DNA from: Streptomyces fradiae
GTDB taxonomy: Bacteria > Actinomycetota > Actinomycetes > Streptomycetales > Streptomycetaceae
Assembly (NCBI RefSeq): GCF_041270065.1
Contig: NZ_CP065958.1
Location: 1,798,001 to 1,862,000, forward strand
Reading direction: 5' to 3'
Length of the DNA stretch: 64,000 bases
The notes beneath the pieces are model-generated. The model was given only the letters and a program-made list of their open reading frames with translations, made no database searches and had not been told where the DNA came from. Numbering within the stretch: position 1 is the stretch's first letter; every line of letters starts with the position of its first letter. Below are positions 54,487 through 61,451 of this stretch, piece by piece. The position numbers and the translations under genes are program-made.

Positions 54487-55028
54487 CCCCGGGAAGCCGA
54501 ATGGACCCAGGCCGGCCGCCCGCCGCCTGCCCGCTGCACGGCCGCGGCGCGGACCCACGGAGCCTGGTGGGCCGCCGGATCACGGAGGTCGTCGCCTCCT
54601 GGCGCGTGTACGGGACGGAGGCACCCGACGGCCCGGTCGAGGTGTGGCTGCGCGACGACCGGGGCGGGACGGTCCGTGTCACGACCGGCTCCGACTGGTG
54701 CCTGACGGTCGAGGAGTCGGCGCCGCACGCGGGCTACGACATGGGCCCGTCGGGCCGGATCGTCGTGCACTCGGCAAGCGCGGACACCCCGTTCGCGCCC
54801 CACGTCGGGCGACGCGTCCTGGCGGTCCGGGAGGAGCACGACCCGCGGACCGGGCGCACCGGTCTGGAGCTGTCCTTCCCGGCCGGCCGGGTGCGGTGCG
54901 CGACCCGGTCCGGGGACCTCGCCCTGACCGGGCTTCCGCCGGACCGGCCCGATCGACAAGACACCGCTAGTCGCGCGCGTCCCGCCACCCCGTCCATGCC
55001 GGCCTCCGCGCGTCGTCCGCGCGGATGA
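54483..55028 (+). CDS. Hypothetical protein coupled to PfkB kinase
   Basis: A 181-residue protein of no recognised family. ATG at 54483 overlaps the kinase stop (ATGA), which supports translation as part of the psuG operon. A conserved-looking core (LVGRRITEVVASWRVYGTEA, VWLRDDRGGTVRVTTGSDWC, VGRRVLAVREEHDPRTGRTG, FPAGRVRCATRSGDLALTGL) suggests a small beta-rich domain. The last ~35 residues (DRPDRQDTASRARPATPSMP and beyond) are low-complexity. The last 62 bp overlap the 3' end of the convergent uridine-kinase-like gene, so this tail may be read-through sequence of little functional meaning. Confidence 0.55.
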   Translation: MTPGSRMDPGRPPAACPLHGRGADPRSLVGRRITEVVASWRVYGTEAPDGPVEVWLRDDRGGTVRVTTGSDWCLTVEESAPHAGYDMGPSGRIVVHSASADTPFAPHVGRRVLAVREEHDPRTGRTGLELSFPAGRVRCATRSGDLALTGLPPDRPDRQDTASRARPATPSMPASARRPRG

Positions 55029-55611
55029 CCGCGTCGGCGGTGTCCGCCGGGCCGACCTCCGACTCGTAGCGGGCGAAGGCGGGCAGCGTCCAGGGCTGTT
55101 CGGTGCGGCGGGCCAGGGCTCCCGGGGAGAGGCGGAGGTGGAGCTTCAGGTCGAAGGGGTACCAGTGGCCGAGCAGGAAGGGGCCGTGGAGCAGCAGGAC
55201 GCCGCCCGGCGGGAGGGGGACGGCGGGGCTGCGGGTGGCGCGGTCGGTGACCGGGTTCCAGAAGTCGGGCAGCACCCGCCCGCTGCCGCCCGGCTCCAGC
55301 GGGCCGAACACCTCGCGCCACAGCGCGCCCGTGTCGTACCAGTCGGAGTAGTACGCGTCGGGGTCCTGCTTGCCGTACTCGAAGCGCAGGGACTTCGGGC
55401 GCAGGAACCCGTCGGTCGCGACGACGAGCACCGACCGGCCGCGCAGCCGCAGCACCGCCGCCACGCGCTCGGCGAACTCCCCGCCCGGCGCGGCCGGGGC
55501 CCCGTCGACACCCACCTTGAGCCAGTCGCCGCCGTCCCCGGGTTCGGTCCGGTCGACACGGTCGGCCACGGTGTCGGCCAGCCGCTCCCAGCTGATCGCT
55601 TCGAATCGCAT
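54967..55611 (-). CDS. Uridine kinase-like protein with altered P-loop
   Basis: A 214-residue P-loop-kinase-like protein resembling the actinobacterial uridine-kinase group (DGFLRPKSLRFEYGKQDPDA, YYSDWYDTGALWREVFGPLE, LLHGPFLLGHWYPFDLKLHL). The expected Walker A GxxxxGK[ST] is replaced by VGVDGAPAAPGGEFA: no Lys or Ser/Thr at the phosphate loop, so kinase activity is uncertain. ATG at 55609-55611 (MRFEAISWERLADT). It is encoded head-on to the pseudouridine genes with a 62-bp 3' overlap. Pyrimidine-nucleoside neighbours suggest a related role but do not prove it. Confidence 0.75.
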   Translation of the reverse strand: MRFEAISWERLADTVADRVDRTEPGDGGDWLKVGVDGAPAAPGGEFAERVAAVLRLRGRSVLVVATDGFLRPKSLRFEYGKQDPDAYYSDWYDTGALWREVFGPLEPGGSGRVLPDFWNPVTDRATRSPAVPLPPGGVLLLHGPFLLGHWYPFDLKLHLRLSPGALARRTEQPWTLPAFARYESEVGPADTADAVIRADDARRPAWTGWRDARD

Positions 55612-55701
55612 CCGTCCCATCCTGCCGTACGGGGCTCGCCCAACAACGCTCGCCGCCCGGGCTTGACCTTGCCGCCGGCGGCAGGGTTCGACGATCTCCG
55701 C

Positions 55702-56484
55702 ATGAACCACACGAACACCACCACCGCACAGCCCGCCACCACGCCCCGGGTCGTCGTCGTGACCGGAGCCGGCACCGGCATCGGGCGGGCCACCGCCCGC
55801 GCCTTCGCCCGGCAGGGCGCAACCGTCCTCGCCGTCGGGCGGCGCCCGGAACCGCTCGACGGGACGGCCTCCGGCCACCCCGCCATCCGCCCGCTCGTCG
55901 CCGACGTCACCGCACCCGACGCGCCCGAGGCGATCGTGCGCACCGCCCTCGACACGTACGGGCGGCTCGACGTGCTCGTCAACAACGCGGGCATCGCCAC
56001 CGGCGGCCCGCTCGCCACGCTGGACCGCGACGTGCTCGGCCCGCTCCTGGCGACCAATCTGGTCGCCCCGGTGCTGCTCACCCAGGCCGCGCTCGACGCG
56101 CTGGCCGAGGCCGCCGGCGGCGGAGTGGTCGTCAATGTGACGACCACGATCGGGCAGCGCGGCTGGCCGAACAACTCCGTCTATCCGGCGACCAAGAGCG
56201 CCCTGGAGACCCTGACCCGCTGCTGGGCGGTGGAGCTCGCGCCGCGCGGGATACGGGTGGTGGCGGTCGCACCCGGCGCGATCGAGACGCCGATCGGCGA
56301 GCACGCCGGCCTGACGCCGGAGCAGCGCCGCGCCGTACGGGAGTGGCAGGCCGCGCACACCCCGCTGGGGCGGATCGGCCGGCCGGAGGAGGTGGCCTGG
56401 GCGATCACGGCGCTGGCCTCGCCGGACGCCGGGTTCCTGACCGGCACGGTGCTCCCCGTGGACGGCGGCGCCCTCGTCACGTAA
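55702..56484 (+). CDS. Short-chain dehydrogenase/reductase
   Basis: A 260-residue classical SDR. The cofactor motif VVVTGAGTGIGRATARAFAR near residue 18, VLVNNAGIATGG near 92 and YPATKSALETL near 157 (catalytic Tyr and Lys) are clear, and the C-terminal GFLTGTVLPVDGGALVT is typical. The usual catalytic Ser is apparently Thr here (NVTTTIGQRG). Substrate unknown. A MerR-family gene follows 68 bp downstream on the same strand and may control it. Confidence 0.92.
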   Translation: MNHTNTTTAQPATTPRVVVVTGAGTGIGRATARAFARQGATVLAVGRRPEPLDGTASGHPAIRPLVADVTAPDAPEAIVRTALDTYGRLDVLVNNAGIATGGPLATLDRDVLGPLLATNLVAPVLLTQAALDALAEAAGGGVVVNVTTTIGQRGWPNNSVYPATKSALETLTRCWAVELAPRGIRVVAVAPGAIETPIGEHAGLTPEQRRAVREWQAAHTPLGRIGRPEEVAWAITALASPDAGFLTGTVLPVDGGALVT

Positions 56485-56552
56485 CGCCTGGCTCCACTCG
56501 CCCCCGCCCCCTCCCGTCACACGTGATACGAAGGCGCGAGGAGGTGGGGACC

Positions 56553-56924
56553 TTGCGTATCGGTGAACTGGCTCGCCGGACCGGCACGACCGCCCGCGCG
56601 CTGCGGCACTACGAGGCGGCCGGGCTGCTCTCCTCGGCACGCGCCGCCAACGGCTACCGGGTGTACGACGAGGGCGCGGCGGTACGGGTGGCCAACATCC
56701 GCCATCTCCTCGGCGCGGGGCTGACCCTGGAGGACGTGGCCGCGTTCGCCACCTGCCTCGACGGGGACGTGCCCGCGGCCCCGCCGTCCCCGCGCGGCCT
56801 CGCGATCGCCCGGGAGCGGCTCGCGGTGCTCGACGCGCGCATCGCGGCGCAGACGGCGGCCAGGGACCGGCTCGCCGCCGCCCTCGCCGCACATGCGGCG
56901 CAGGCCTCAAGGTCCGGTAGCTAG
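56553..56924 (+). CDS. MerR-family transcriptional regulator
   Basis: A 123-residue one-component regulator. The winged-helix N-terminus is textbook MerR: LRIGELARRTGTTARALRHY, EAAGLLSSARAANGYRVYDE, then a long coiled-coil dimerisation helix (RGLAIARERLAVLDARIAAQ). There is no metal-binding Cys cluster or effector domain, so the signal is unknown. TTG at 56553 is preferred because GGAGG lies 8 bases before it. Upstream in-frame GTGs would shift the HTH register. It is 68 bp after the SDR gene and convergent with HxlR (1-bp gap between stops). Confidence 0.85.
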   Translation: MRIGELARRTGTTARALRHYEAAGLLSSARAANGYRVYDEGAAVRVANIRHLLGAGLTLEDVAAFATCLDGDVPAAPPSPRGLAIARERLAVLDARIAAQTAARDRLAAALAAHAAQASRSGS

Positions 56925-56925
56925 C

Positions 56926-57600
56926 TCACCCGACGGACACCCGTCCCGACTCCACCGCCTCCGTCAGCTCCGCCCGCCCCGACTCCACCGCCTCCGCGAG
57001 CGTCAGCGCGCCCTCCGCCAGCGCCCGGCAGGTCGCCGCATCGGTGCGCAGCCGCACCTCGGCGTCGGCCGCCGGCCCGTCCCCGTACGCGAACTGCCCG
57101 TCGGCCCCGCTGCGTACGTGGAACTCGCCCTCGTCCAGGGTCACATGGACGACCTTCGCGCCGAGGCCCGCGAGCGCGTCGAGGAGCGGGACGGCGAACC
57201 AGTGCGCGCGGACGGCGTCGGTGGGGCGCAGGTCGCCGAGGGCGGGCGCGCCCCAGGCGGCGAGGGCGCGCAGCACGGGCAGCAGTGCGCGGCCGCGGTC
57301 GGTGAGCTCGTAGACGTACGCGGAGACGGGCGGCGGCAGCTTGCGGCGGGTGACGAGGTCGCTGCTCTCCATGTCCTTCAGCCGGCCGGCGAGCATGTCG
57401 GTGCTGACGCCGGGGAGATCGGCGTGCAGATCGGTGTAGCGGCGCGGCCCGGCGAGGAGTTCACGGACGATCAGCAGGGTCCACCGGTCGCCGACCGCGT
57501 CGAGGGCGCGCGCTGCGGCGCAGTACTGGTCGTAGCTCCGGCGGCGGGTCGAGGGGCGCGGCGGGCGCGACTGAGCTGGCATGCGACGCAGTCTAGACAT
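56926..57600 (-). CDS. HxlR-family regulator with SCP2-like C-terminal domain
   Basis: A 224-residue regulator. The N-terminal ~100 residues are an HxlR winged helix (SYDQYCAAARALDAVGDRWT, LLIVRELLAGPRRYTDL, GVSTDMLAGRLKDMESSDLV). The C-terminal half is a sterol-carrier-protein-2-like fold (HVTLDEGEFHVRSGADGQFA, LRTDAATCRALAEGALTL), an architecture seen in many actinobacterial HxlR proteins. The C-terminus carries a duplicated EAVESGR block (19-bp direct repeat at 56945-56963 and 56978-56996). ATG 57600 (MSRLRRM) is favoured by a GGAAAG upstream; ATG 57582 is an alternative. It is divergent from the aminotransferase gene. Confidence 0.86.
   Translation of the reverse strand: MSRLRRMPAQSRPPRPSTRRRSYDQYCAAARALDAVGDRWTLLIVRELLAGPRRYTDLHADLPGVSTDMLAGRLKDMESSDLVTRRKLPPPVSAYVYELTDRGRALLPVLRALAAWGAPALGDLRPTDAVRAHWFAVPLLDALAGLGAKVVHVTLDEGEFHVRSGADGQFAYGDGPAADAEVRLRTDAATCRALAEGALTLAEAVESGRAELTEAVESGRVSVG
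56945..56996. repeat. 19-bp direct repeat at the 3' end of the HxlR gene
   Basis: CCCGACTCCACCGCCTCCG occurs at 56945-56963 and again at 56978-56996, a 33-bp period, which duplicates the residues EAVESGR at the regulator's C-terminus. Being a multiple of three, it keeps the frame. Confidence 0.85.
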
Positions 57601-57604
57601 GTTG

Positions 57605-57639
57605 TTGGACTTTCCAAGCTCGAACTTGGTAAAACCAAG
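57605..57639. promoter_or_regulatory. Three overlapping inverted repeats between HxlR and aminotransferase genes
   Basis: In the 66-bp divergent gap: TTGGA-CTT-TCCAA (57605-57617), CCAAG-CTCGAA-CTTGG (57614-57629) and CTTGG-TAAAA-CCAAG (57625-57639). They share arms, so a dimeric regulator could bind alternative registers and control both genes. The HxlR protein itself is the obvious candidate; inference. Confidence 0.6.
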
Positions 57640-57666
57640 CATCAACACTTCTGGGGAGGTCGGCGC

Positions 57667-58878
57667 ATGGAGTTCCGGCAGTCGAGCAAGCTGAGCGAGG
57701 TCTGCTACGAGATCCGCGGACCGGTCATCGAGCAGGCCAACGCCCTGGAGGAGGCGGGCCACAGCGTGCTGCGCCTCAACACCGGCAACCCCGCGCTCTT
57801 CGGCTTCGAGGCGCCCGAGGAGATCGTCCAGGACATGATCCGGATGCTCCCCCGGGCGCACGGCTACACCGACTCCCGCGGCATCCTGTCCGCCCGCCGC
57901 GCGGTCGCCCAGCGCTACCAGTCGATGGGTCTGACGGACGTCGACGTCGACGACGTCTTCCTCGGCAACGGCGTCTCCGAGCTCATCTCGATGGCCACCC
58001 AGGCGCTCCTGGAGGACGGCGACGAGGTCCTGATCCCGGCCCCCGACTACCCGCTGTGGACCGCCGTCACCACCCTCGCCGGCGGCAAGCCCGTGCACTA
58101 CGTGTGCGACGAGTCGGCCGACTGGTACCCCGATCTCGACGACATGGCATCGAAGATCACCGACCGCACCCGGGCCGTGGTGATCATCAACCCCAACAAC
58201 CCGACCGGCGCGGTCTATCCGAAGGAGATCGTCGAGGGCATCCTCGACCTCGCCCGCCGGCACGGCCTGATGGTCTTCTCCGACGAGATCTACGACCAGA
58301 TCGTCTACGACGAGGCCGTGCACTACCCGACCGCCTCACTCGCCCCCGACCTGGTCGTCCTCACCTTCGGCGGCCTGTCCAAGACCTACCGGGTGGCCGG
58401 TTTCCGCTCCGGCTGGATGATCGTCACCGGTCCGAAGCAGCATGCCGCGAGCTATCTGGAGGGGCTGACCATGCTGGCCTCCATGCGGCTGTGCCCGAAC
58501 GCCCCCGCGCAGTACGCCATCCAGGCCGCGCTCGGCGGCCGGCAGTCCATCCACGAGCTCACCGCCCCCGGGGGCAGGCTGCGCGAACAGCGCGACCTGG
58601 CCTGGCGCAAGCTCAACGAGATCCCCGGCGTCAGCTGCGTCAAGCCGAAGGGCGCGCTCTACGCCTTCCCGCGCCTCGACCCGGCGGTGTACCCGATCCA
58701 CGACGACGAGAAGTTCGTCCTGGACCTGCTGCTGCGGGAGAAGATCCAGGTGGTGCAGGGCACGGGCTTCAACTGGCCGCGCCCGGACCACTTCCGGATC
58801 CTCACCCTGCCGTACGCCGACGATCTGGACGCCGCCATCAGCCGCATCGGGCGCTTCCTCGCCGGCTACCGGCAGTAG
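57667..58878 (+). CDS. Class I/II pyridoxal-phosphate aminotransferase (AlaA-like)
   Basis: A 403-residue PLP aminotransferase. The architecture fits the alanine/glutamate-pyruvate transaminase AlaA type: LNTGNPALFGFEAPEEIVQD near residue 37, IINPNNPTGAVYPKEIVE near residue 176, SDEIYDQIVYDEAVHYPTAS near residue 203, and the cofactor lysine in FGGLSKTYRVAGFRSGWMI near residue 240. It probably makes alanine from pyruvate and glutamate. ATG at 57667 lies behind GGGGAGG. It is divergent from the HxlR gene across overlapping inverted repeats, and is followed by 9-bp tandem repeats. Confidence 0.93.
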   Translation: MEFRQSSKLSEVCYEIRGPVIEQANALEEAGHSVLRLNTGNPALFGFEAPEEIVQDMIRMLPRAHGYTDSRGILSARRAVAQRYQSMGLTDVDVDDVFLGNGVSELISMATQALLEDGDEVLIPAPDYPLWTAVTTLAGGKPVHYVCDESADWYPDLDDMASKITDRTRAVVIINPNNPTGAVYPKEIVEGILDLARRHGLMVFSDEIYDQIVYDEAVHYPTASLAPDLVVLTFGGLSKTYRVAGFRSGWMIVTGPKQHAASYLEGLTMLASMRLCPNAPAQYAIQAALGGRQSIHELTAPGGRLREQRDLAWRKLNEIPGVSCVKPKGALYAFPRLDPAVYPIHDDEKFVLDLLLREKIQVVQGTGFNWPRPDHFRILTLPYADDLDAAISRIGRFLAGYRQ

Positions 58879-58901
58879 GGGGCGGAGCTCGCAACCAGCC
58901 C

Positions 58902-58946
58902 GTTCCTGCGATTCCTGCGATTCCTGCGATTCCTGCGATTCCTGCG
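58902..58946. repeat. Five tandem copies of a 9-bp unit (ATTCCTGCG)
   Basis: Four perfect ATTCCTGCG units and a first copy differing by one base (GTTCCTGCG) lie 23 bp after the aminotransferase stop, before the next + strand gene. No gene reads through it. The copy number may vary between strains. Confidence 0.85.
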
Positions 58947-59004
58947 ATGATCTGACGGGTCGTCGCAGGAGCGAGCAGGAGTGAGGGGAAGGGGCGAGTC
59001 CGTC

Positions 59005-59463
59005 ATGGATGCCGCGCTGATAGCCGTCGTCGGAACGCTGCTGGGGGTCGTGGCCACCCACTGGTTCCAGGGCCGGGCCGCCGAGCGCACGGCCTCGCTC
59101 GCCCGGACCGAGCAGCTGCGGCAGGAACGGATCGCGACCTACAGCGCCTTCGCCGGCGCCGTCGTCGACTACCGGCAGAGCCAGAACGACCGCTGGTTCA
59201 AGGCCCACCTGGAGCCCGGCTCCGAGGAGGCCGAGAGGTCCCGCCACGCCTCGTACCAGCAGCGCACGGCCGCCCGACAGGCGCTCTTCCGGGTCCAGTT
59301 GATGTGCGACGACCCGCGGACCCGCCGGCTCGCCGAGGCCGCCTTCGAGACCACCCACTGCATGCACGAGGCCACGGACGACGCCGAGCGCACGCTCCGC
59401 TCGGACGAGGCCAAGGAGGCCCTGGCCCGGTTCATCGAGGCCGCGGCGCCCGGGGTGCGCTGA
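59005..59463 (+). CDS. Hypothetical single-span membrane protein
   Basis: A 152-residue protein: an N-terminal helix (DAALIAVVGTLLGVVATHWF) followed by a long, charged, largely helical cytoplasmic-type region (RAAERTASLARTEQLRQERI, RQSQNDRWFKAHLEPGSEEA, QQRTAARQALFRVQLMCDDP, DDAERTLRSDEAKEALARFI). No family recognised; such small coiled-coil membrane proteins are common in Streptomyces. ATG at 59005 is used. It lies between the tandem repeat and a DUF2293 gene 61 bp downstream, on the same strand. Confidence 0.65.
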   Translation: MDAALIAVVGTLLGVVATHWFQGRAAERTASLARTEQLRQERIATYSAFAGAVVDYRQSQNDRWFKAHLEPGSEEAERSRHASYQQRTAARQALFRVQLMCDDPRTRRLAEAAFETTHCMHEATDDAERTLRSDEAKEALARFIEAAAPGVR

Positions 59464-59524
59464 CCACGGTCCCCACCGGCGGGCGCGGGGGATGCGCCGG
59501 GGTACGCGCGGGTAGAACACCGGC

Positions 59525-60184
59525 GTGGATCTCGTCGCCCCCGTCGTGGTCGAACCGCTCCGGCGGCGCCGCTGCTCGGAATGCCGCCAGGGCCCCCTGG
59601 AGCGCATGATCGTCGAGTTCAACGCGCCCGTGTGTCTGGACTGCGCCGACCTCGGGCATCTCGTCTTCCTGCGCCGCGGGGACACCGCCCTCACCCGACG
59701 GGCCCGCGAGGGCAGTGGCCTGTGGGCTGTGGTCGTACGGCACAACCGGCGCCGCACGCGGTACGAGCGCCAGGGCCTGCTCGTCGAGGAGGCGGCGCTG
59801 GTCCGGGCCGAGGCCGCCTGCCTCGCGGACGCCGAGGCCCGGGCGCGCCGCCGGGCCCGGGACGCGGCGCGCCGGGCCGCGCGGGACGCGGAGGTCACGG
59901 CGGCCCTGGAGGCGGAGATCCTGCGGCTGTTCCCGGGCTGCCCGGGCGAGCGCGCGGAGCGGATCGCCGCGCACGCCGCGGCGAAGGGCAGCGGCCGGGT
60001 GGGGCGTACGGCGGCCGGGCGAGCGCTCGACCCGGGCGCGGTCACGGCCGCGGTGCGGGCCGCCGTACGTCATGTCGACACCGACTACGACGCGCTGCTG
60101 ATGGCCGGGGTGCCCCGGCACCAGGCCCGGGCGCGGATCGCGCCGGCCATCGAGACGGTGCTCCGGTCCTGGCGGGCGGGCTGA
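59525..60184 (+). CDS. DUF2293-domain protein
   Basis: A 219-residue protein of the DUF2293 type, common in actinobacteria but uncharacterised. The N-terminus carries a zinc-ribbon-like CSECRQGP and CLDCADLGHLVFLRRGDTAL. A basic helical middle (ARRRARDAARRAARDAEVTA) precedes the DUF2293 region: EILRLFPGCPGERAERIAAH, AVRHVDTDYDALLMAGVPRH, QARARIAPAIETVLRSW. The GTG start at 59525 is the first in-frame codon. Function unknown; the zinc ligands and basic tract suggest nucleic-acid binding (inference). Confidence 0.8.
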   Translation: MDLVAPVVVEPLRRRRCSECRQGPLERMIVEFNAPVCLDCADLGHLVFLRRGDTALTRRAREGSGLWAVVVRHNRRRTRYERQGLLVEEAALVRAEAACLADAEARARRRARDAARRAARDAEVTAALEAEILRLFPGCPGERAERIAAHAAAKGSGRVGRTAAGRALDPGAVTAAVRAAVRHVDTDYDALLMAGVPRHQARARIAPAIETVLRSWRAG

Positions 60185-60295
60185 GGGGCGCGGCGACGCG
60201 GCGCCCTGAACTCGGCCCTCCGGCCCACGAAGTGGCCCGCTGAGAGCGGGCCGCGCACCGGACCTGGCCGGCCGTGGTCGGCCACGGTCGGCTGG

Positions 60296-60361
60296 TGCGT
60301 CGGTCAGGCACGGCTGGTACGTCGGTCAGGCCTGGCCTGCAAGTCGGTCAGGCCCGGCCGG
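60296..60361. repeat. Three tandem copies of a 22-bp unit in a noncoding gap
   Basis: The 295-bp gap between the DUF2293 and chaplin gene stops contains three 22-bp units sharing GTCGGTCAGGC (60296-60317, 60318-60339, 60340-60361), with flanking partial copies rich in GGTCGGC. No gene is seen. The repeat sits in a convergent intergenic region and may end transcription or be a decayed repeat. Confidence 0.7.
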
Positions 60362-60479
60362 CTGCGGTCGGCCGCAGTCGGCTGTGCGTGAGTCAGACCT
60401 GGTCGGCACCGTTCGGACTCCGAGGCGCCATCGCGCACCGAAGCACCGTCGGACCCGCGGCACCCGCGGCCGTGCGTCG

Positions 60480-61265
60480 TCAGGCCTGGTCGGCCGACGC
60501 GCGGCGGGCCCTGCGGTAGAGCAGCGCGCCGCCGAGGAGCAGCGCGGCGCTGGCCGGGGCGGCGAAGCCCAGGGAGTCCGAACCGGTGCTGGCGAGCTGG
60601 ACCTTGGTCGACTGCGGGACGGGGCCCTGCTCGTGGCTCGGGGCCGGCGGCAGGTTGCGCACCGGGGTCGGCGGGTGCGGGGTCGGGGTCTCCGGCTCGT
60701 CGCACTTCTCCTCCGGCGCCGACTCGTTGACCGAGGTGTTGCCGATGGCGGGGTTTCCGATGCCGACCACGTTCACCGAGTTGCCGCTGACGTTGACCGG
60801 GAGGTCGACCGGCAGCTGCAATCCGTTGCCGGACAGGACGCCCGGGGAGCCCGCGGTGTGGCCCTCGGCGGTCGCGCCGCCGCCGTTCTGGGCGCCGCCG
60901 TGCGAGGAGCCGCCGCCGGCGCGGGTGCCGGAGTCGGACGAGCCGGCGCGCGGGGTGCCGGGCAGGTCCTTGTGGGCGGGGCTGCCGGCGTGGGCGCCGG
61001 AGTCGTCGGCCCGGGAGCCGCCGGAGGTGTTGGCACAGCTGTTGCCGGCCGCCGGGTTGAGCAGTCCGACGACGTTGACGGTGTTCCCGCAGACGTTCAC
61101 GGGCACGTGCACCGGCAGCTGAACCGTGTTGCCGGAGCCGACGCCCGGCGAACCGACCGCCGCGCCCTGGGCCGCGGAGTCGGCGTGGGCGGCGCCCGCC
61201 GACAGCGCGAGCGCGCCGCCGGTGACCAACAGTGTGGCCAGACCACTTCGGCGAATGTGCCTCAT
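60480..61265 (-). CDS. Long chaplin with two chaplin domains and sortase anchor
   Basis: Chaplins are secreted amyloid surfactants that coat Streptomyces aerial hyphae; long ones are attached to the wall. The 261-residue protein has a signal peptide (1-28, AHA/D), chaplin domain 1 (about 35-80) with the conserved Cys59 and Cys77 (NVCGNTVNVVGLLNPAAGNS), a Gly/Ser/Ala linker, chaplin domain 2 (about 138-181) in which both cysteines are Ser160 and Ser178, a Pro-rich stretch, the sortase E signal LASTG (224-228), a transmembrane helix and a basic tail. The lone Cys188 follows domain 2. Divergent from the GT-B-like gene. Confidence 0.93.
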   Translation of the reverse strand: MRHIRRSGLATLLVTGGALALSAGAAHADSAAQGAAVGSPGVGSGNTVQLPVHVPVNVCGNTVNVVGLLNPAAGNSCANTSGGSRADDSGAHAGSPAHKDLPGTPRAGSSDSGTRAGGGSSHGGAQNGGGATAEGHTAGSPGVLSGNGLQLPVDLPVNVSGNSVNVVGIGNPAIGNTSVNESAPEEKCDEPETPTPHPPTPVRNLPPAPSHEQGPVPQSTKVQLASTGSDSLGFAAPASAALLLGGALLYRRARRASADQA

Positions 61266-61358
61266 GGTTTCCTGCCTTCCGGATGTCTTCACGGGCACTC
61301 GCCCGTACCCGAAATAACGCCATCCGTGAGGTGGCCGGATCCGGCGCCCGACGTCTTT

Positions 61359-61376
61359 CACTCCAACGAGGGAGTG
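61359..61376. promoter_or_regulatory. CACTCC-N6-GGAGTG inverted repeat in the chaplin divergent region
   Basis: A 6-bp perfect dyad with 6-nt spacer lies in the 186-bp gap between the chaplin start (61265) and the GT-B-like start (61452). It could be an operator for either gene. Developmental regulators control chaplin genes in general, but none can be assigned to this dyad. Confidence 0.4.
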
Positions 61377-61451
61377 TGCGGCGGGCGATCATGCCCCGAC
61401 GTGCGGCGTTGCCGGTGGGCTACGGTGGCGCGGAAGGGGGGTGAGCTGACC

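Noticed and set aside
58902..60361. Tandem repeats resembling a CRISPR array
   Set aside because: Units of 9 and 22 bp are directly adjacent without unique spacers, and no cas gene is present.
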